From Saprospiraceae bacterium (GTDB lineage: Bacteria; Bacteroidota; Bacteroidia; Chitinophagales; Saprospiraceae): a stretch of 64,000 bases of DNA. Made by a program: the position numbers and the translations under genes. A model generated the notes under the pieces. The model searched no databases. It worked only from the letters and a program-made list of their open reading frames with translations, and was not told where the DNA came from. The stretch is from NCBI GenBank assembly GCA_022841745.1, contig JALHQW010000009.1, forward strand, positions 34,900 through 98,899. Direction: 5' to 3'. Below, piece by piece: positions 9,222 to 22,500 of the stretch (position 1 is the first letter of the stretch; every line of letters begins with the position of its first letter).

Positions 9222-9258
9222 AAAGCCGTGGCAATGCAAACTGCCACGGCTTTTTTTA
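9222..9258 (+). terminator. Intrinsic terminator of ssrA
   Basis: A 12-bp perfect stem (AAAGCCGTGGCA, 9222-9233, with 9242-9253) is followed by a run of T. It starts six bases after the tmRNA CCA. Confidence 0.88.
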
Positions 9259-9506
9259 TTCCTAACCGAACAACGCCTTCATTCTGGAAGACCTTAGCAA
9301 AGAAGCTTTTAGGAACGTGACCGAAATAACATACCATTTTGGGCGGTGTCTTTTAGGCAATGACTTCGTTAGATGAACAGTTACAGGGCGATGCTATGCG
9401 CCTGTTCATCCGCCTTGTCCTCACCAAAAATATGCTCGCCGAAAATGATACCTTATTTCGGTCACTTTCCTTATCCATTTTAATGACGACTCGTTCAGCC
9501 TGCTCT

Positions 9507-10247
9507 TTATGGCAGCACCGCATCAACGAGGCCATTGAAGTTGGCTTCCCATATTACATAGTCGCCTAGGTCCGCCAAGCCATTGCCGTCCAAATCTGAT
9601 GGAATATACCCTGCGATAAGGTTGTTGAAGTCAAATTCCCATGCTACGTACTCCTCTAGGCCGACGTACGTATTGTTGTCCGGTGGTGCGGTCACGAAGC
9701 TGCCACTGTAGATGGCAGGCACTCCGAAAACAGTTGCCATGTTGCTGCCGTATGCATCATTGGCATTGTCAAAATTATAGGTATAGGTTGCCCCGACTAC
9801 CAAGGGGGCAGCGCTCCAGGTCTCAATGATGTTCCTGCCCTTGATTACGATATAGTAGCTATTGCCAATGGCAGCACAAGGGAAGTTGACGGTGGCTGTA
9901 CCCGTCGTGCTCAGTATCACCTGCTGGGCCGGGAACGCCAAGGCGTAGGGCGAAGCCGGGTTGTGCAGTTCTACGGTTACATAATCGCACTGGCTGGCTG
10001 TTGGCGAAGGGTTGCCAGGTACGGTACCGCCTTCGTTCACGGCATTTAGGTGTACGGGCCTCATCGTCGTGGCATTTACCATATAGCCCTCGATGAAGGT
10101 ACTGCTAAGGGCAAGTGAAACGTTGCTGGTGCCTTCGATTGTCTCCGTGAGCTGGTTGCCACGGGTATCGTAGGTGAAGGTGATGGTTTGGGCGGATATT
10201 TTTACCCAGATTAATAAGACAATGGCTAAGAAAACTGTACTTCTCAT
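9507..10247 (-). CDS. Secreted protein with YD-like N-terminus and dockerin-like end
   Basis: The 246-residue product has a signal peptide ending near ISAQ, directly followed by TFTYDTRGNQLTET, a motif of the Rhs/YD type. The middle is a beta-rich domain (YVTVELHNPASPYAL) common near the ends of large surface proteins in this group. The last 45 residues, with SDLDGNGLADLGDYVIWEANFNG, resemble an EF-hand/dockerin-like segment. No catalytic motif is visible. Its ATG overlaps the TGA of the preceding 97-codon gene (ATGA), so the two are probably translationally coupled. It is the last gene of the unit headed by the giant Rhs gene. The YD motif is nearly repeated in DNA at the start of its neighbour, pointing to local duplication. 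Confidence 0.75.
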   Translation of the reverse strand: MRSTVFLAIVLLIWVKISAQTITFTYDTRGNQLTETIEGTSNVSLALSSTFIEGYMVNATTMRPVHLNAVNEGGTVPGNPSPTASQCDYVTVELHNPASPYALAFPAQQVILSTTGTATVNFPCAAIGNSYYIVIKGRNIIETWSAAPLVVGATYTYNFDNANDAYGSNMATVFGVPAIYSGSFVTAPPDNNTYVGLEEYVAWEFDFNNLIAGYIPSDLDGNGLADLGDYVIWEANFNGLVDAVLP

Positions 10248-10537
10248 GCGAGTTTTTTTAAAACAGGTTCAAAAATAGTTGTTGCGATATTAGGCTTGGT
10301 GAAGGAAAAATTGTGCTGCTCCCGACAACTATCCCGCATGAGGCCCGTGCTGCTCACGTAGCCGCCCTGTAGGATGACCTTCATGCCCAACAGCACAGTG
10401 TGGTCTGTCAGGTGGCCTTCGTTCGTCTCCGTGAGCTGGTTGCCACGGGCGTCGTAGGTGAAGGTGATGGGTTGGGAATAAGTGGATGAAAACATTATTC
10501 CACAAACTAAAATGATGATGTGTATAAGTCTCAACAT
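10244..10537 (-). CDS. Short secreted protein, probable truncated paralogue
   Basis: This 97-residue ORF begins with a signal peptide (MLRLIHIIILVCGIMFSSTYSQ) and TFTYDARGNQLTET, nearly the same as the next gene. It then has VLLGMKVILQGGYVSSTGLM, a segment typical of a domain in Bacteroidota surface proteins that normally continues much further. After that the sequence loses domain character and ends, so the gene looks cut short. It starts 14 bases after the stop of the giant gene and overlaps the next start by four bases. An immunity gene would be expected at this position behind an Rhs toxin, but nothing in the sequence supports that role beyond the position and the signal peptide. Confidence 0.6.
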   Translation of the reverse strand: MLRLIHIIILVCGIMFSSTYSQPITFTYDARGNQLTETNEGHLTDHTVLLGMKVILQGGYVSSTGLMRDSCREQHNFSFTKPNIATTIFEPVLKKLA

Positions 10538-10551
10538 GATTTATTTTGAGA

Positions 10552-13500
10552 TTAAAATTTTGGATCAAAAATGTTCTTATACCCGCCACCTTTTTTCAAA
10601 AAATTGTCTAGATAACTACTACGTACTTTAATTATCGTTCCTTTCCCTTGCGAGGGGTGTATCATATTACCATCACCAGTAAGTGTGGTAACATGATCGT
10701 ACCTGCCATCACCAGTATAATCATAACAAACAATGGAACCACGGACTCCTTTTGAAGAGTAAGGATTTACATTTGAGGTACAAATATCGTGAGCAGTCAT
10801 GTCTGAGAACCCAGGATTTCCGCATGAGTGAATACCCGCAATAACAGCACTTGAGCAGTCATAAGCATCCGGGCCGTTCGCTCCTAAAACATACGGTTTT
10901 CCGACTAAATCTTCTACAGCACTTGCCAAACAACCAAGCCCATAATTAAATGCATAAGTCATCACTCCTGAAATAGCCCCATTCCGAAACTTACCATCAC
11001 CAATTAAGGAACCTGTGCCACCCATTACACTTCCAAATAGCAAACTACTAATACTGCCAGGAGTCACTTTAAAATAATTTGCCAACGATTCGGACGCTCC
11101 TGACAAAGCCCCGGCATAAAATCCAGATTCAAACCTTCCACCATCTGCTTCTGACAAGGCCCCTTGGAGTACACCATGCCCAACAGTTTTCCCTACTTGT
11201 TGAGAGAAGCTATTGAAATCATTGGTTGCCGCCCCTATTTGCTGGGCTAAATATGCGGTTGCCGCTCCTTTTGCTGCGGCTTCCAAGCCGGCTAAAAATG
11301 CATCTTCATAACTAGCTCCATTTACGCCTGCACCTGCGTATGCACCTGTAAACCCAATCAATGCTCCACTTGCAATGGTACCAAAACCTGCAGTAGCTAT
11401 ACTCACCGCAATCACTGTAGCTGTTACCTTGATGGTATTCCAGTTTTCCTGCCCAAAAGATTTAGAGCCAAACCTGTTAATTTCTGCTGAGACTTTTCCA
11501 CCTGAAATGAAGTCAAGCGGAGCAGTGACAACTGAAACAGGGTCTCTTAAATTCACACTTGTAATCTTTTCCACCCTATTAGCGACTTGCGCCAAGGGTT
11601 TTGCAACTGATTTAGCTACTTGTTTAACATTTCTAAATACTCTTTTAAAACTACGAAACCCGCTTGGGTCGGTCAGCGTCATCGGGTTATTCAGCACATA
11701 GCTGTACCTGTTCAGATTTTGCAGGTTGGTGATGTCCTGAACATAGGGGTCTGGACTGATGAACCTGCCCAGCACGGGGTCTTGTATGCGCCCGTTCATG
11801 TTTATCAGCCCCATAAAGTCGTAGTGCTCGTGCCCTGTATAGCCCCGCTCATAATTGGTGGCAATCAAGGTATCCGTTGGGCTGCCGTCTATGTTGCGGC
11901 GCTTGCCCCACGGGTCGTAGCTAAGTTCTTCTATCAGCACACCAGCAGCATTGCTGATGGCCTGGAGGTTGTCCTGGTTGTCACGGTGCCAGTAGTGGTC
12001 GTAAATGGTGGTTTCGTTTTTGACGTTGTGTACCATTAAAACGCCGTCGAAGCCCCGCACGTAAAACATTTTTTTGATGCCCGTGGAGTCCGACACGATT
12101 TCCAGTCCTTCGCCTGCATACACCTTCTCCTGCTTCAGTACCCCTTCTTTGTAAATCTTTTGGTAGGTACGCTCCCGGTTGGCCCCGTATTCTATGGTGA
12201 GCTTCATGCTGTCGTTCTCCATCTGCTTCACCATGTTGTAACTGGTGTACTGAAATTGGGTAGTGGCAGATGGAATACAAACGCTTGCATTGCCTTCTAT
12301 TCGGCTAAGCTGGTGGGGGCCTTGCCCGTTTTCACCATAGTGGTAAGTGCCCACGTCCGACTTGTAGGTGATATTGCCCAGTTCGTCGTATTGCAGGGTG
12401 GTGCTGCTTACCCCAGCTATATTGTAAGCGGTGAGGCGGTTCAGGTTGTCGTAGTCATAGCTTTCCGTATGGTTCAACCGATGATTCGTTTTGGAGCGCA
12501 CATTGGCCAAGTCATCGTAGGTATAGGAGACGTTTTGGATGATGTTGGCGTCCTTGGAGGCATAGATGCCCCGCAGCCAGCGCTTGTTCGGGTCGAAATC
12601 ATATTCGGTCTTTACGCCGTTTCCAAAGGTCGTCTGAAGTGGCTGACCGTAGGAGTTCAATTCGTCCACCTTGTAATACAACTCGTTGGTAGTCGCATTG
12701 CGGATCTCGCTCAACATGTTCCACTCGTTGTACACATTCTTGATGGAGAAGCCCAATGGGTAGTGCAGCTTCGACATGCGCCCGAGTGAGTCGTAGTCGT
12801 AGGTGTAGTCGTAGGTTTGGCCGTTGATTTTCCTTCGGTCAATTTTCAGGCGGCTCAAAGCGTCATAATGTACTCCCTGCGAGAAAGTGTTGTACGAAAT
12901 AGAATCGAGCATGCCAATGCCGTGCGGCTTGGTATCGTACTTCCATGTAGCAGTCCCTTCTGGCTCTATACGGGTTTTAATACGTCCCAAGGTGTCATAC
13001 GCCATGGTGACCATCTGCCCGTCAGGATAAGTCTGCTTGGTCAGTTCTCCAAAGCGGTTGTACTGGTATTGGTAAATCCCCATATCGGGGTCGGTCATCT
13101 TCTTCTTGTAGTTTTGGAAGTCGTATTCGAAGTCGATATGGTTGCCCTGCGAATCGGTAATCTTGGTCATGTTGCGCAGTGCATCGTAATCGTAGGTGAT
13201 GCTCTTGCCAGCGTTGTCCGTTACGGACAACAGCCTGCCATCGGGTGACTTGACTTCCGTCTTCCGCTGCCCCAGTGGGTTGATGGAAGTTGTGGTCAAA
13301 CCATTGTATTCCATGCGCCCTTCAATATCGCCTGGTGAGGTCACCTTTACTACCCTTTCCAAGAGGTCATATTCGTAAGTGGTCCAAAGAATTGGCTCAT
13401 TCAGGTAGTATGGGTCGGAGGTTTGCGCTACCTGTCCCCTTTTGTTGTAGCGTGTAATCTGGAATGTTGGAGTCCCACTAAACCCTATATCCTCTTGCAC

Positions 13501-16500
13501 TACCGCCCGGTTTAGCAGGTCGAAGTAAACCCTGTCTGGTGTTCCGACTGAATGTTCTTGTAAGACATAATAAAGAGCGCCTTCCGGGCAAGTGCCTTCC
13601 GGACACTTGTAGTAGCGGTACTTCGTCCAGTTGCCATCTGGCTGCGTTTCCTGCGTGACCCTCCCAAATCCGTCATAGAGGTAGGTCTTGGTCAAGCCGT
13701 TGAGGTCGGTCTCGGAGAGCGGCATCCCGAATATGTTGTGATAAACATAGTTGGTAGCATGTCCGAGGTCGTTGTGCGTATGTATCGAGAAGCGGCCTTT
13801 GGTGTCATAGCTGCTATGCTGATTTCGGGTCGCTGAAGCAGTCCCATTCCACGCAGTAGTAGATGAACGGATGATATTTCCATAGTCATCGAAATAGTAC
13901 TGCTTGACAATTTTGTTGACGGCACTGCTGTCCGGCTCAAAGATTTCTTTCTTCTTCAAACCAGTGTCCGGGTCGTACTCGAAAGCAACATTTCTTATGC
14001 TGGTTGGCTTGCCCGGCAGTATCCGGTAAATTTTCGTCCCGGTTATCCGCCCAAGGAACCACTTGTCCAAGTCATCAGTATAGGTGAATGTAGTAGAGTC
14101 CTTCACACCACCCCCGTAATCCACAACGGAATACAAAGTATTCCCATTCATGTCAATCTGCTGGCGCTTGCGGATGGTACTGACCAGTTGGCCATTTAGC
14201 TCATAGTTCCGCTGTACAATTTCCTTGGAATAGGACCAGTACACTTTTTCGGTTGGGAACGCCGGATTGATAAGTGAGTCGATGACATTGACTTGCTCTG
14301 TTTCGTGGAGTATTTTGCCATTGGGCTGGTAAATTTGGGAAAGCGAGACCGGGGCGCTCAAGAACCTTGTATCCGTATCACGGAACGAACAGCTCCTAAT
14401 CCCCTTCGTAACGTCAATTGTCTCTACTTCTTCGTAGCCCCTGAAACCCCTGCCTTGCAGGTTCATCTTTCCTTTCTTGAAGCGGTTCATCACCCGGGTG
14501 GTATCGCCGTCAGCATCGTTAATGCAATACTCACTTACGACTTTGTACCCACCGAAGAAATCGTGCTCGGGATAGATGGAGGTATTGCCCCGCTGATAGA
14601 CGGAGTCTTTGGTCAACTCGTCGTATCGAATGGCAATCAATTGCCCTAGGCCATTGGTTATCTTGTCAACTCGTCCATAATTGAAATCGAGCTGCAAATC
14701 AACTACCCGGTTCTGGCCGTTGGCAGGGTTCCACCACAATAGGCTGAAGACGTTGCCGTGCCGGTAGCTCACGGGGCGTATCCCGGCCCCTCCCTTTAGC
14801 AGTTGTGGGTTGATGAGGTTGGTCAGCGAGGTTCCCGCAAACGAATTGCTGAACTTGCCCATCCCATCGTTGAGGTAGATGCGCAGCTCGCCACTGTCGT
14901 ACCTGTAATTGAGCACATCATCCTTGCCATCGCCATTCATGTCATAAGGCACGAAGAACAAATCACTCGCTCCATAAGCACCTGCAATGGAGGGCGACAT
15001 GGCATTGGAAATGGTCTTAAAGAACAGGTTGCCCTTGTTGATGTACCATTGAATTTCACTGTAAGTAGTGCTTTGGCCACTCACTTGAGCGCCATATACG
15101 GCGATATCCGTAACGCCATCACCGTTCCAGTCCCCGGTTTTGAAGACCAAATTATTTGGCAGCGCCGCAGTCGGTAGGGCGTTGGTGCGTTTCAGCACAA
15201 AATTGACGGCCTGTGGCGTTTGGGTGGACTCGTTGTGGTACCATTTGTTCTCACGGGTAGTTTTGTTGAAGGTCATCACATCGGTGAGGCCGTCATCGTC
15301 GTAGTCCAGAAATTCATAATCACCAGCAAACAGCGATGCCGGTATGGTTCCCGTATTGGCACCGAAGTTTCCAGTATTGGTGTTCAGGTAAATGGACAAA
15401 AAAGAATTGTCCAAGGATGCCTTAACCAAGGCATCCGTAGTGCCATCTCCATTGAGGTCCATGAACTGAACCCGTTTGATGCCCGCCAAGGTTGTTTTTT
15501 GCAAAACGGCGGCAGGTATCTTGTTCGTGGTTTGCACATAGGCGAGGCCGGCAAAGCTCAACGAACGGTTGTGGGCCAGCCAACGGGTATTGCCCGTGAC
15601 CGTGTCCTGTACATATATATCGGTAAAGCCATCGCTGTTGAAGTCAACGAAATCGAATACCTCATTGGCTGACAAGGTGAGCACACCTGTTTTGGTGGTG
15701 TCCGTGAAATTGTAATTGCCATCGTTCCGGTACAGTTTGGACTGCTGTGTGGTAAAGTCATAAGTAAACAGGTCGGCAAGGCCATCGCCGTTGAAATCGG
15801 ATTCCCTGAACAAGGCATTGTTGTTGCCCAATATTTCTATTGGGAACATGTTGCTGATGACGTTTGGCTGCTTTTCAAAGAATAGGTCGCCGTTCTGCCA
15901 TTGGAAGGTGGTTGGCGTAAAACATTTCCCGTCCAGGCCACATTCTTGGATACCTGTCAGCATGGATACCTGGTCATATGCCCCTTGTTGGTAGCTCATG
16001 GTGTATTCCCTGGCCTTTTGACTTTCGTAGTAGGCAGTAACCTTTTTCAGCCTTTTCCTTGCTTTGGTCAGAGACCCATACTTGAACGACTCGCCCACGT
16101 CATTTCTGGCCTCATAGCCAAATTCAACCCGGCAATAAGGGACAAGCCCGGTATTGTCGTTGCCGGTGTATTCAATCTTCATTGGATAGTAGGTGCCATT
16201 TACGGCGTCCTCTTCATAGTAGAAGCGGATATAGTTCCCCTTTGTGTCCGTTATCTTGTTGACCAGCCAGTACAGCACCTCGTGGCGGCCCTGTACTTCG
16301 ATCTTGGAATCTGCCGTATAGCCGTATTCGTAGAGCAGCCCGTCTTTCGTCCATACCTTGAATTTCTCGGGCGTGCCGCTGCCATTGACGTTCCCATAGG
16401 AGCGTATCCTTTTGAAGGACTGTTGCTCGGTGCGGTACTCGCAGTTGTCGGAGCCATAAGCCTGGCTGGTGATGTTCACCAATTTCTCTCCATCCAACAC

Positions 16501-19500
16501 GTAGCGGTCATTGGCGGTGTAGTCAATGCCTTTCTTCTGGCCGTCTTGTGCGATGGTCTTAGAAGAGCGTGAAATCACGGAGAACCCGGTCAGCGACCAG
16601 CCCACCCCCAACAGGCCGTTGCCGCCTTGGCTGCTGTAAACAAGCGAAACATCGGGCTGCATACCACCAGTACCTGATGGTATCGCCATGGGTATGGAAT
16701 AGATGGCTGCCCCTGTTTCCGTGGACGAAAAATTGCCGGGCGTATAACCAGAAGCAATATTCTGGGTCAAGAAAGGACTGATGGTCGGTGATTCAAGCAC
16801 CTCAGGGGAGATGTCATCACCATAAATGCAAATGCTGAAGGCGCTGTTCTCCACATGGTAAACAGCGGTTGGGGCATTGCCCGTGGCAGCATACGGGTAC
16901 ACCCGTACGTGGTAGGTCCCGCCGGGCATAAGGCCTGTCAGCGTAATCGCCTCACTGTTTGTGGTGGTATTGTTGTTCAAGCAGTTACGCAACTGCAGCG
17001 GCGTATCATGCCACACTTCTGCAACCAAGTCTGTTCGCCCGTTCACTTCAATGGAAACCTCTGGACCCAGGGCCACGAACTTGTACCAGACATCGTAGGC
17101 AGCAGCGCCCTGACAAACTGCGAACGGCTCCGTCGTGGCATAGTAGAACGAACCCCAGGTGCGATAGCCCTGCGAGCAGGCTGCCTCTTGTTGCTGGACG
17201 AGGCTTGTTGCGTTTACCTGGTTGTCATTGACAGGTGGGCTTGGCAAGTACAGCGTCTTGATGCACAGCTTGAACATCGCTGCCCCGGTCGGCGCTGCCG
17301 TGTACACCCGGATATGGTAGGTACTGCCAGGTATCAGGTTCGACAAGGTTGCCTGTTCCGTGGCCGAACAAACCAGGGATACCGGATTGGCGCTGCAATC
17401 GTCAGAAAACACCTCCAGGACAAGGGACTGGTTGGAGGCGGCTACATTGAACAGTTGTTTGTCGTAGATGCTGATGTCGTGCGCCGTGGAAAGGGCGGTA
17501 AACTTGAACCAGATATCGTCGTCCGCCGTGCCGTTGCAACCGGGCAGGGATTGGGTACCGCCGAGGGTGAATCCGGTTACAAATTGAGTACAGTTTGTAT
17601 TGGTGTTTACTGGTACGTTAATAGCGTTTGGACATTCATCATTGGAAGGTGCGGTTTGAGGAGTGTTGACGCATAAAGAAAAGGTGCCAGCCGATAGGGT
17701 GTCACGGCTGTAAACCCTGACATAGTAGTCGTTGCCAATGGTCAAGCCGGTCAGTAGGCTTGTGTCGGCAGCAGAGCATCTGAGGGAATTCAGCGCCGTG
17801 CAATTACCTGAATATACTTGGTGAACCAAGTCGAAGTCCGAGCCAATTTCAGCTGTCACGCCCGACAGGTTGACCATGTGGGAGGCAGCTGTTGCCTGAA
17901 AGCGGTACCAAACATCCTTTGCGGTCCCGCCCAAACAGGACGTTAGACCGTTGGTGGCTAACAAGGTCGAGCCAGTGTATGAATTTGTGCAGTTGCTACT
18001 TGTATTGGCCAATATGACTTGAGCCGTATTGCAACTATCGTTGGCTGGTACAGGTGGAGTGGTGATGCAGATGTCATAGTTGAACTTGCCGCCCAAGCCC
18101 TTTGAACCTGCCCGGATATAATAGGTGGTCCCGATGCTCAAGCCTGTCAGCAAGGCCTTTTTCGTATGGCCGTTCAGTGGGCCGGTCAGACAGGCCGAAT
18201 AAGCAATAAACCCAAGTGAATCCAATGATGAGGTCGCTGTAAGCGGGCTGATGTTTTGGATGCTTACCAAATGTGCCGTGGCTGTGGCCGTGAACTTGTA
18301 GAACACGTCATCGCAGAATATGCCACTGGTGCAGTCTGAACTGGAGGTGGCAGTTGAACCCACGTTGGTTCCACGGAGCACCGTTGCACAGGTGGTGCCA
18401 GCGTTGATGGGGACGACGGTCGCAGCGGCACAGTTGTCGTTGGATGGGGCCGCTGGGTATTGGATAAGCCCGATATTGAACTGGAAGGCGTGACGCCCGG
18501 TTCTTTCATAAACCCTAACATAGTAGGTCGAACCAGGCACAAGGCCAGTGAGAAAGGCATTTGTACCTTCAATGCATCCTGAAATAGCGGTAAGGTTGGA
18601 ACAGGTTCCCGAAAATACCTGCTGTACTATCTCCTGACTGTAGCTGTATCCAACCTGCGGGACAACCTGGATGCTGGCAAACGTTCCAGTTGCTGTAAAC
18701 TTGTACCATACATCGTCGGCTTCAAGGCCCAAACATGGGGACATGGATTGAGTGGCTTCAACCGTAGTGCCACTGGCCGTATTGGTATAGCTTAGGCCTG
18801 TATTTGCAGGCAGGGTGATGGCACCGGAGCACAGGTCGTTTACTGGTGGTGTGCCAACGGGTCGAACCCTTATCTGGTAGGTTGCCGGGACATTGTCACC
18901 CTTCGTGTAAGCCCTGATATAATAGGTGGCTCCTGGCACCAGGCCCTCTGCCACGAAATCGTCTTCACTGCAATAGAGGGGCAATAGGCTGACGCAAGAA
19001 CTGCCGCCGAAAATCTCCCTGACCATCTTGACCTCACTTCCGCCATTCGGAACTATGTTGGATATTTCGATATGGTGCATCGTCCCAGTGGCTACAAACC
19101 TGTACCAAAGGTCATCGTTGGCGCTGTTGTCCGAAGCACAGGATAGCAATGATTGTGTGCCAAATTGGGTGTTGCCACTTACCCATGCCCCATTGACCGC
19201 TAAAAGCGTAGAAGCGTCACAAGTATTGTTTGGCGCCGTTGTGCTCGGCACGGATACGCAAACCTTGAAGGTGGACAACCCCGAAAATGACTGAAGCTTG
19301 CCCACCTTGAAGAAATAGGTCTGGCCTGCCACCAAGTTGTCGTACCGGCTGGAATCCAAATCCGACAAACAGTTGAGCGTGTTCAGGCCAGTCGCACAAC
19401 TTCCGCTGTACACTTGGTGGTAGATTGGCGCTGCCGAGCCGGTTTGGCCCTGCACGTCCATTACCTTGATGGAATGTACGCTGCCTGTGGCCGTGAATTT

Positions 19501-22500
19501 GTACCAGGTTACCCCATCAATGCCTACCCCGGAATAAGTACAGCCGGTTTCCGTCGCATTGCTGGAAGGGACCGTTGTATAGGTCGAAGCCGTTAGCGGC
19601 GATGGACAAGTACCAGTTGGATCGACCGTCACGTTCTGGGCCGTGATGCAGTTGTTGTTCGTCTGGATGGGAGGTTCCTGGCTGATGCAAACCTTGAATG
19701 AATAGCCCTTGTCCGATGGAGAAAAGACCTTTACCTTGACATTCTGGCCAACGACCAAGTTGTCGACAACCAAGAAATTTCCAGCCTGCTGGCAGCCAAC
19801 CGATGTAAGGCTAACGCAGTCACCTGTGAAAACTGCAAACTGCAACTGGTTGCCCCCTGTTTCACCCACTACTTCCCGTTGAACGTCGTAAACCGATATG
19901 ATGTGCTTGGTGGAAGTCGCAAAAAACTGATACCACACGTCCCGGGCGTCCATCAAGTTGCAGTTGTCGTTAGCTGACAAATCTGCGCCCAACGTGCTGC
20001 CCTGTTCCACTGGATTCTGGCAACCTTGCGCATTGGAGTTAAGTGTCAAGGCGACAGCGCTGTTGCAAACGTCGTTGACAGGGGGAGTTGACAGGCATAT
20101 CCTAAATTGCTGGTAACTATTGGAGGCCTCCGTAAACACCCGTATAAAATAGGTGCTGCCGACCGTAAGCCCATTCAGGCGCTGAATTCCCTCCTTGGCA
20201 CAAACTATTGAATTGAGGTTGTTGCAAGCTCCACCCCCGAAAGCCTCAAACCAAACATTGCCGCTTCCCTTGACATGTCCTATTCCGTAAATCGAAACTA
20301 CCTGATCAGTCCCAGTGGCCACAAACTTGTACCAAACATCGTCGTCCGATACTTTGCCATTGCAGTCTGCTAGGCTTCGGGTGGCACCTTCCGTAGTTCC
20401 TTCAATGGCCGTTGTGCAATAAGCTTGGTTGCTGACCGACAAAAGGACTGCCCCCGAACATTCATCGTTGGTGGGCGCTGCTGGCACTTTCGATAGGCAG
20501 ATGTCAAAATTTGCGAAATCTTCACCGAGGTTGTTGACTTGGGGCAAGACTACCCGGAAATAGTAGTTGGAGCCGTTCGTCAAACCAGACACAAAGAAAA
20601 CGGAATCTGTCTGGCACCAGACCGGTGTCAATGTGGCGCAGGCGCCACTGAGCATTTGCACCGTCATGGATGTACCGTTTGCACCAAACTCTGCGCCTCT
20701 TATATTCCTTAGCGTGAGCACGTAATCCGACTGCATGGCAGTGAACTTGTACCAAACGTCGCTGGTTGCAGCCCCACATGCGCCAGGAACAGTTGCGTGG
20801 GAAGCGTAATAGGTTGTCCCTGCCAGAAAATCGCTACAGGTCAATGTTTCATTGACGGGAAGCGTGAAGGCCCCTGCACAAGGGTCGTTTTCTGGAGCGG
20901 GTGGCGTGGTCAACACGCAAACATCGAAATTGGCATAGATGCCGGGCTGCTTGGTGAAAACCCTGAGCCGGTAATTGGTTCCAGGGGTTAGGTTGTTGAA
21001 CTGGTACTTATTGTTGGAAATCAACCCAGCGCAGGCTACGAACCCTCCCGAGGTACAAGTGCTGTTGTACAGTTGGACGCCCATGACTTGATTGGCACTT
21101 GTATTGTTGCCAAATGCAACTGCGACGTTTCCAAACGAAACAACATGAGAAGTCCAAGTAGCGGTAAAGGAGTACCAAACCTCATCAAAGGCTTCGTCTC
21201 CCGAGCAACCGTTGTTGCCCCATGCCGAAGAAGCGCCAAGGGTCGTGCCCGAAACAGACTGCTCACAAAAATAACCCGGGCTCACTGGAACTGGGGTTGC
21301 GTTCGAACAAGCATCGTTGGCTGGTGCTGTTGGCGGTGTGGACAGGCACATCTTGAAAGAAAGGTATCCAGTATTCGAAGCGCTGTAACATCTCAGGAAA
21401 TAGGTGGAGCCTATGTTAAGCCCGGTCAATATCTTGGTGGACAGCGTATTGTCAAGGGCTTCGGAACATTCCAAAGAAGTCAGGGATGTACAGGTCCCCG
21501 AAAACAGCTCGACAATCAGGTTGCCAGAATTTGCATAGGAAGGGATTGGCGTAACGTCCTGGATGGTCACCAGTTGAACCGTGCTGGTTGCCGTAAATTT
21601 GAACCAAACATCGTCATCTGCGGTGGTATTGGCCAAACATGCAGCAATTGATTGGGTTGCCTGACTGGTATTGTAGGTCGTTGGCGTACAATTCAAGTTG
21701 CTCGATACGGGAAGTATCGTTGCGCTCAAGCATTCATCATTTACGGCTTGAACAGGGTTACTGTCAATGCAAATACTAAAATCAGAGAACTGACTGTTGG
21801 CGGCGGTATAAATTCGGATATGGTATTGTTCCCCTATGTTCAGGTTGTTCATGACGAACATATTGCCTACGTTGGGCGAGCAAGTAATGCTCGTGAAATT
21901 GCCCGGAGTGCCACTGAAGATTTCAAATGCCAACGGAGAGGTGTAGTTGAATATCCGCAAAACATGCACCGTAGCGGTGGCTGTGAACTTATACCATACA
22001 TCATCATCGGCAAACTGCCCGGAAGTGCAAGCCGGCAGTGTTTGTGTGGCAAACTGGGTGGAACCCAAAAGACTCAATCCACAGTAACTGCCTGAGGAGA
22101 TAGGAACGACCACGGCGTCGAGTGGCTCATCGTTGATGAAGGAAGGCGTGAACTTCCGGTAATCTCCCAAATTGTTTGTCCCATCATGTCCCGTTCCTGC
22201 CCACAACTGGCCCTTTACGGAAAAAGCAGTAGCACGTGACCTGCCTTGTGCGCCAATATTTTGGCGGGCCTTCCAACCGGTGTTAGGGTTGAACTCCCAG
22301 AAATCCCGGTAATGTGTTGCCCCTTGGTTGCCCGTACCGACATATGCATGATTGGCCATGTAAAGGCCAAAAGCATCTTTACGCCCTGCGCCAGGGAAAG
22401 CAGATAGCGCTGTCCAGACCTGAGTGGCTGGGTTGAAGGAATAAAAATCGCTAAGGTAGCTGCTCCCATTGTAGCCCAACCCGACATAACCTGTGTTGCC

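Noticed and set aside
8728..9234. 168-codon minus-strand ORF with RRRELNPGP motif
   Set aside because: This is the antisense of tmRNA; the motif is the well-known false translation of a tRNA/tmRNA 3' end.
9360..9569. 69-codon plus-strand ORF after ssrA
   Set aside because: It overlaps the end of the secreted gene on the other strand, has no promoter or family signal, and its composition is not protein-like. A 13-bp inverted repeat (GTGACCGAAATAA) nearby hinted at an IS remnant, but no transposase sequence was found.
10244..10537. Immunity gene for the NlpC/P60 domain
   Set aside because: The position and signal peptide fit, but the sequence is a truncated YD/surface-domain paralogue of the next gene, so I did not assign that function.
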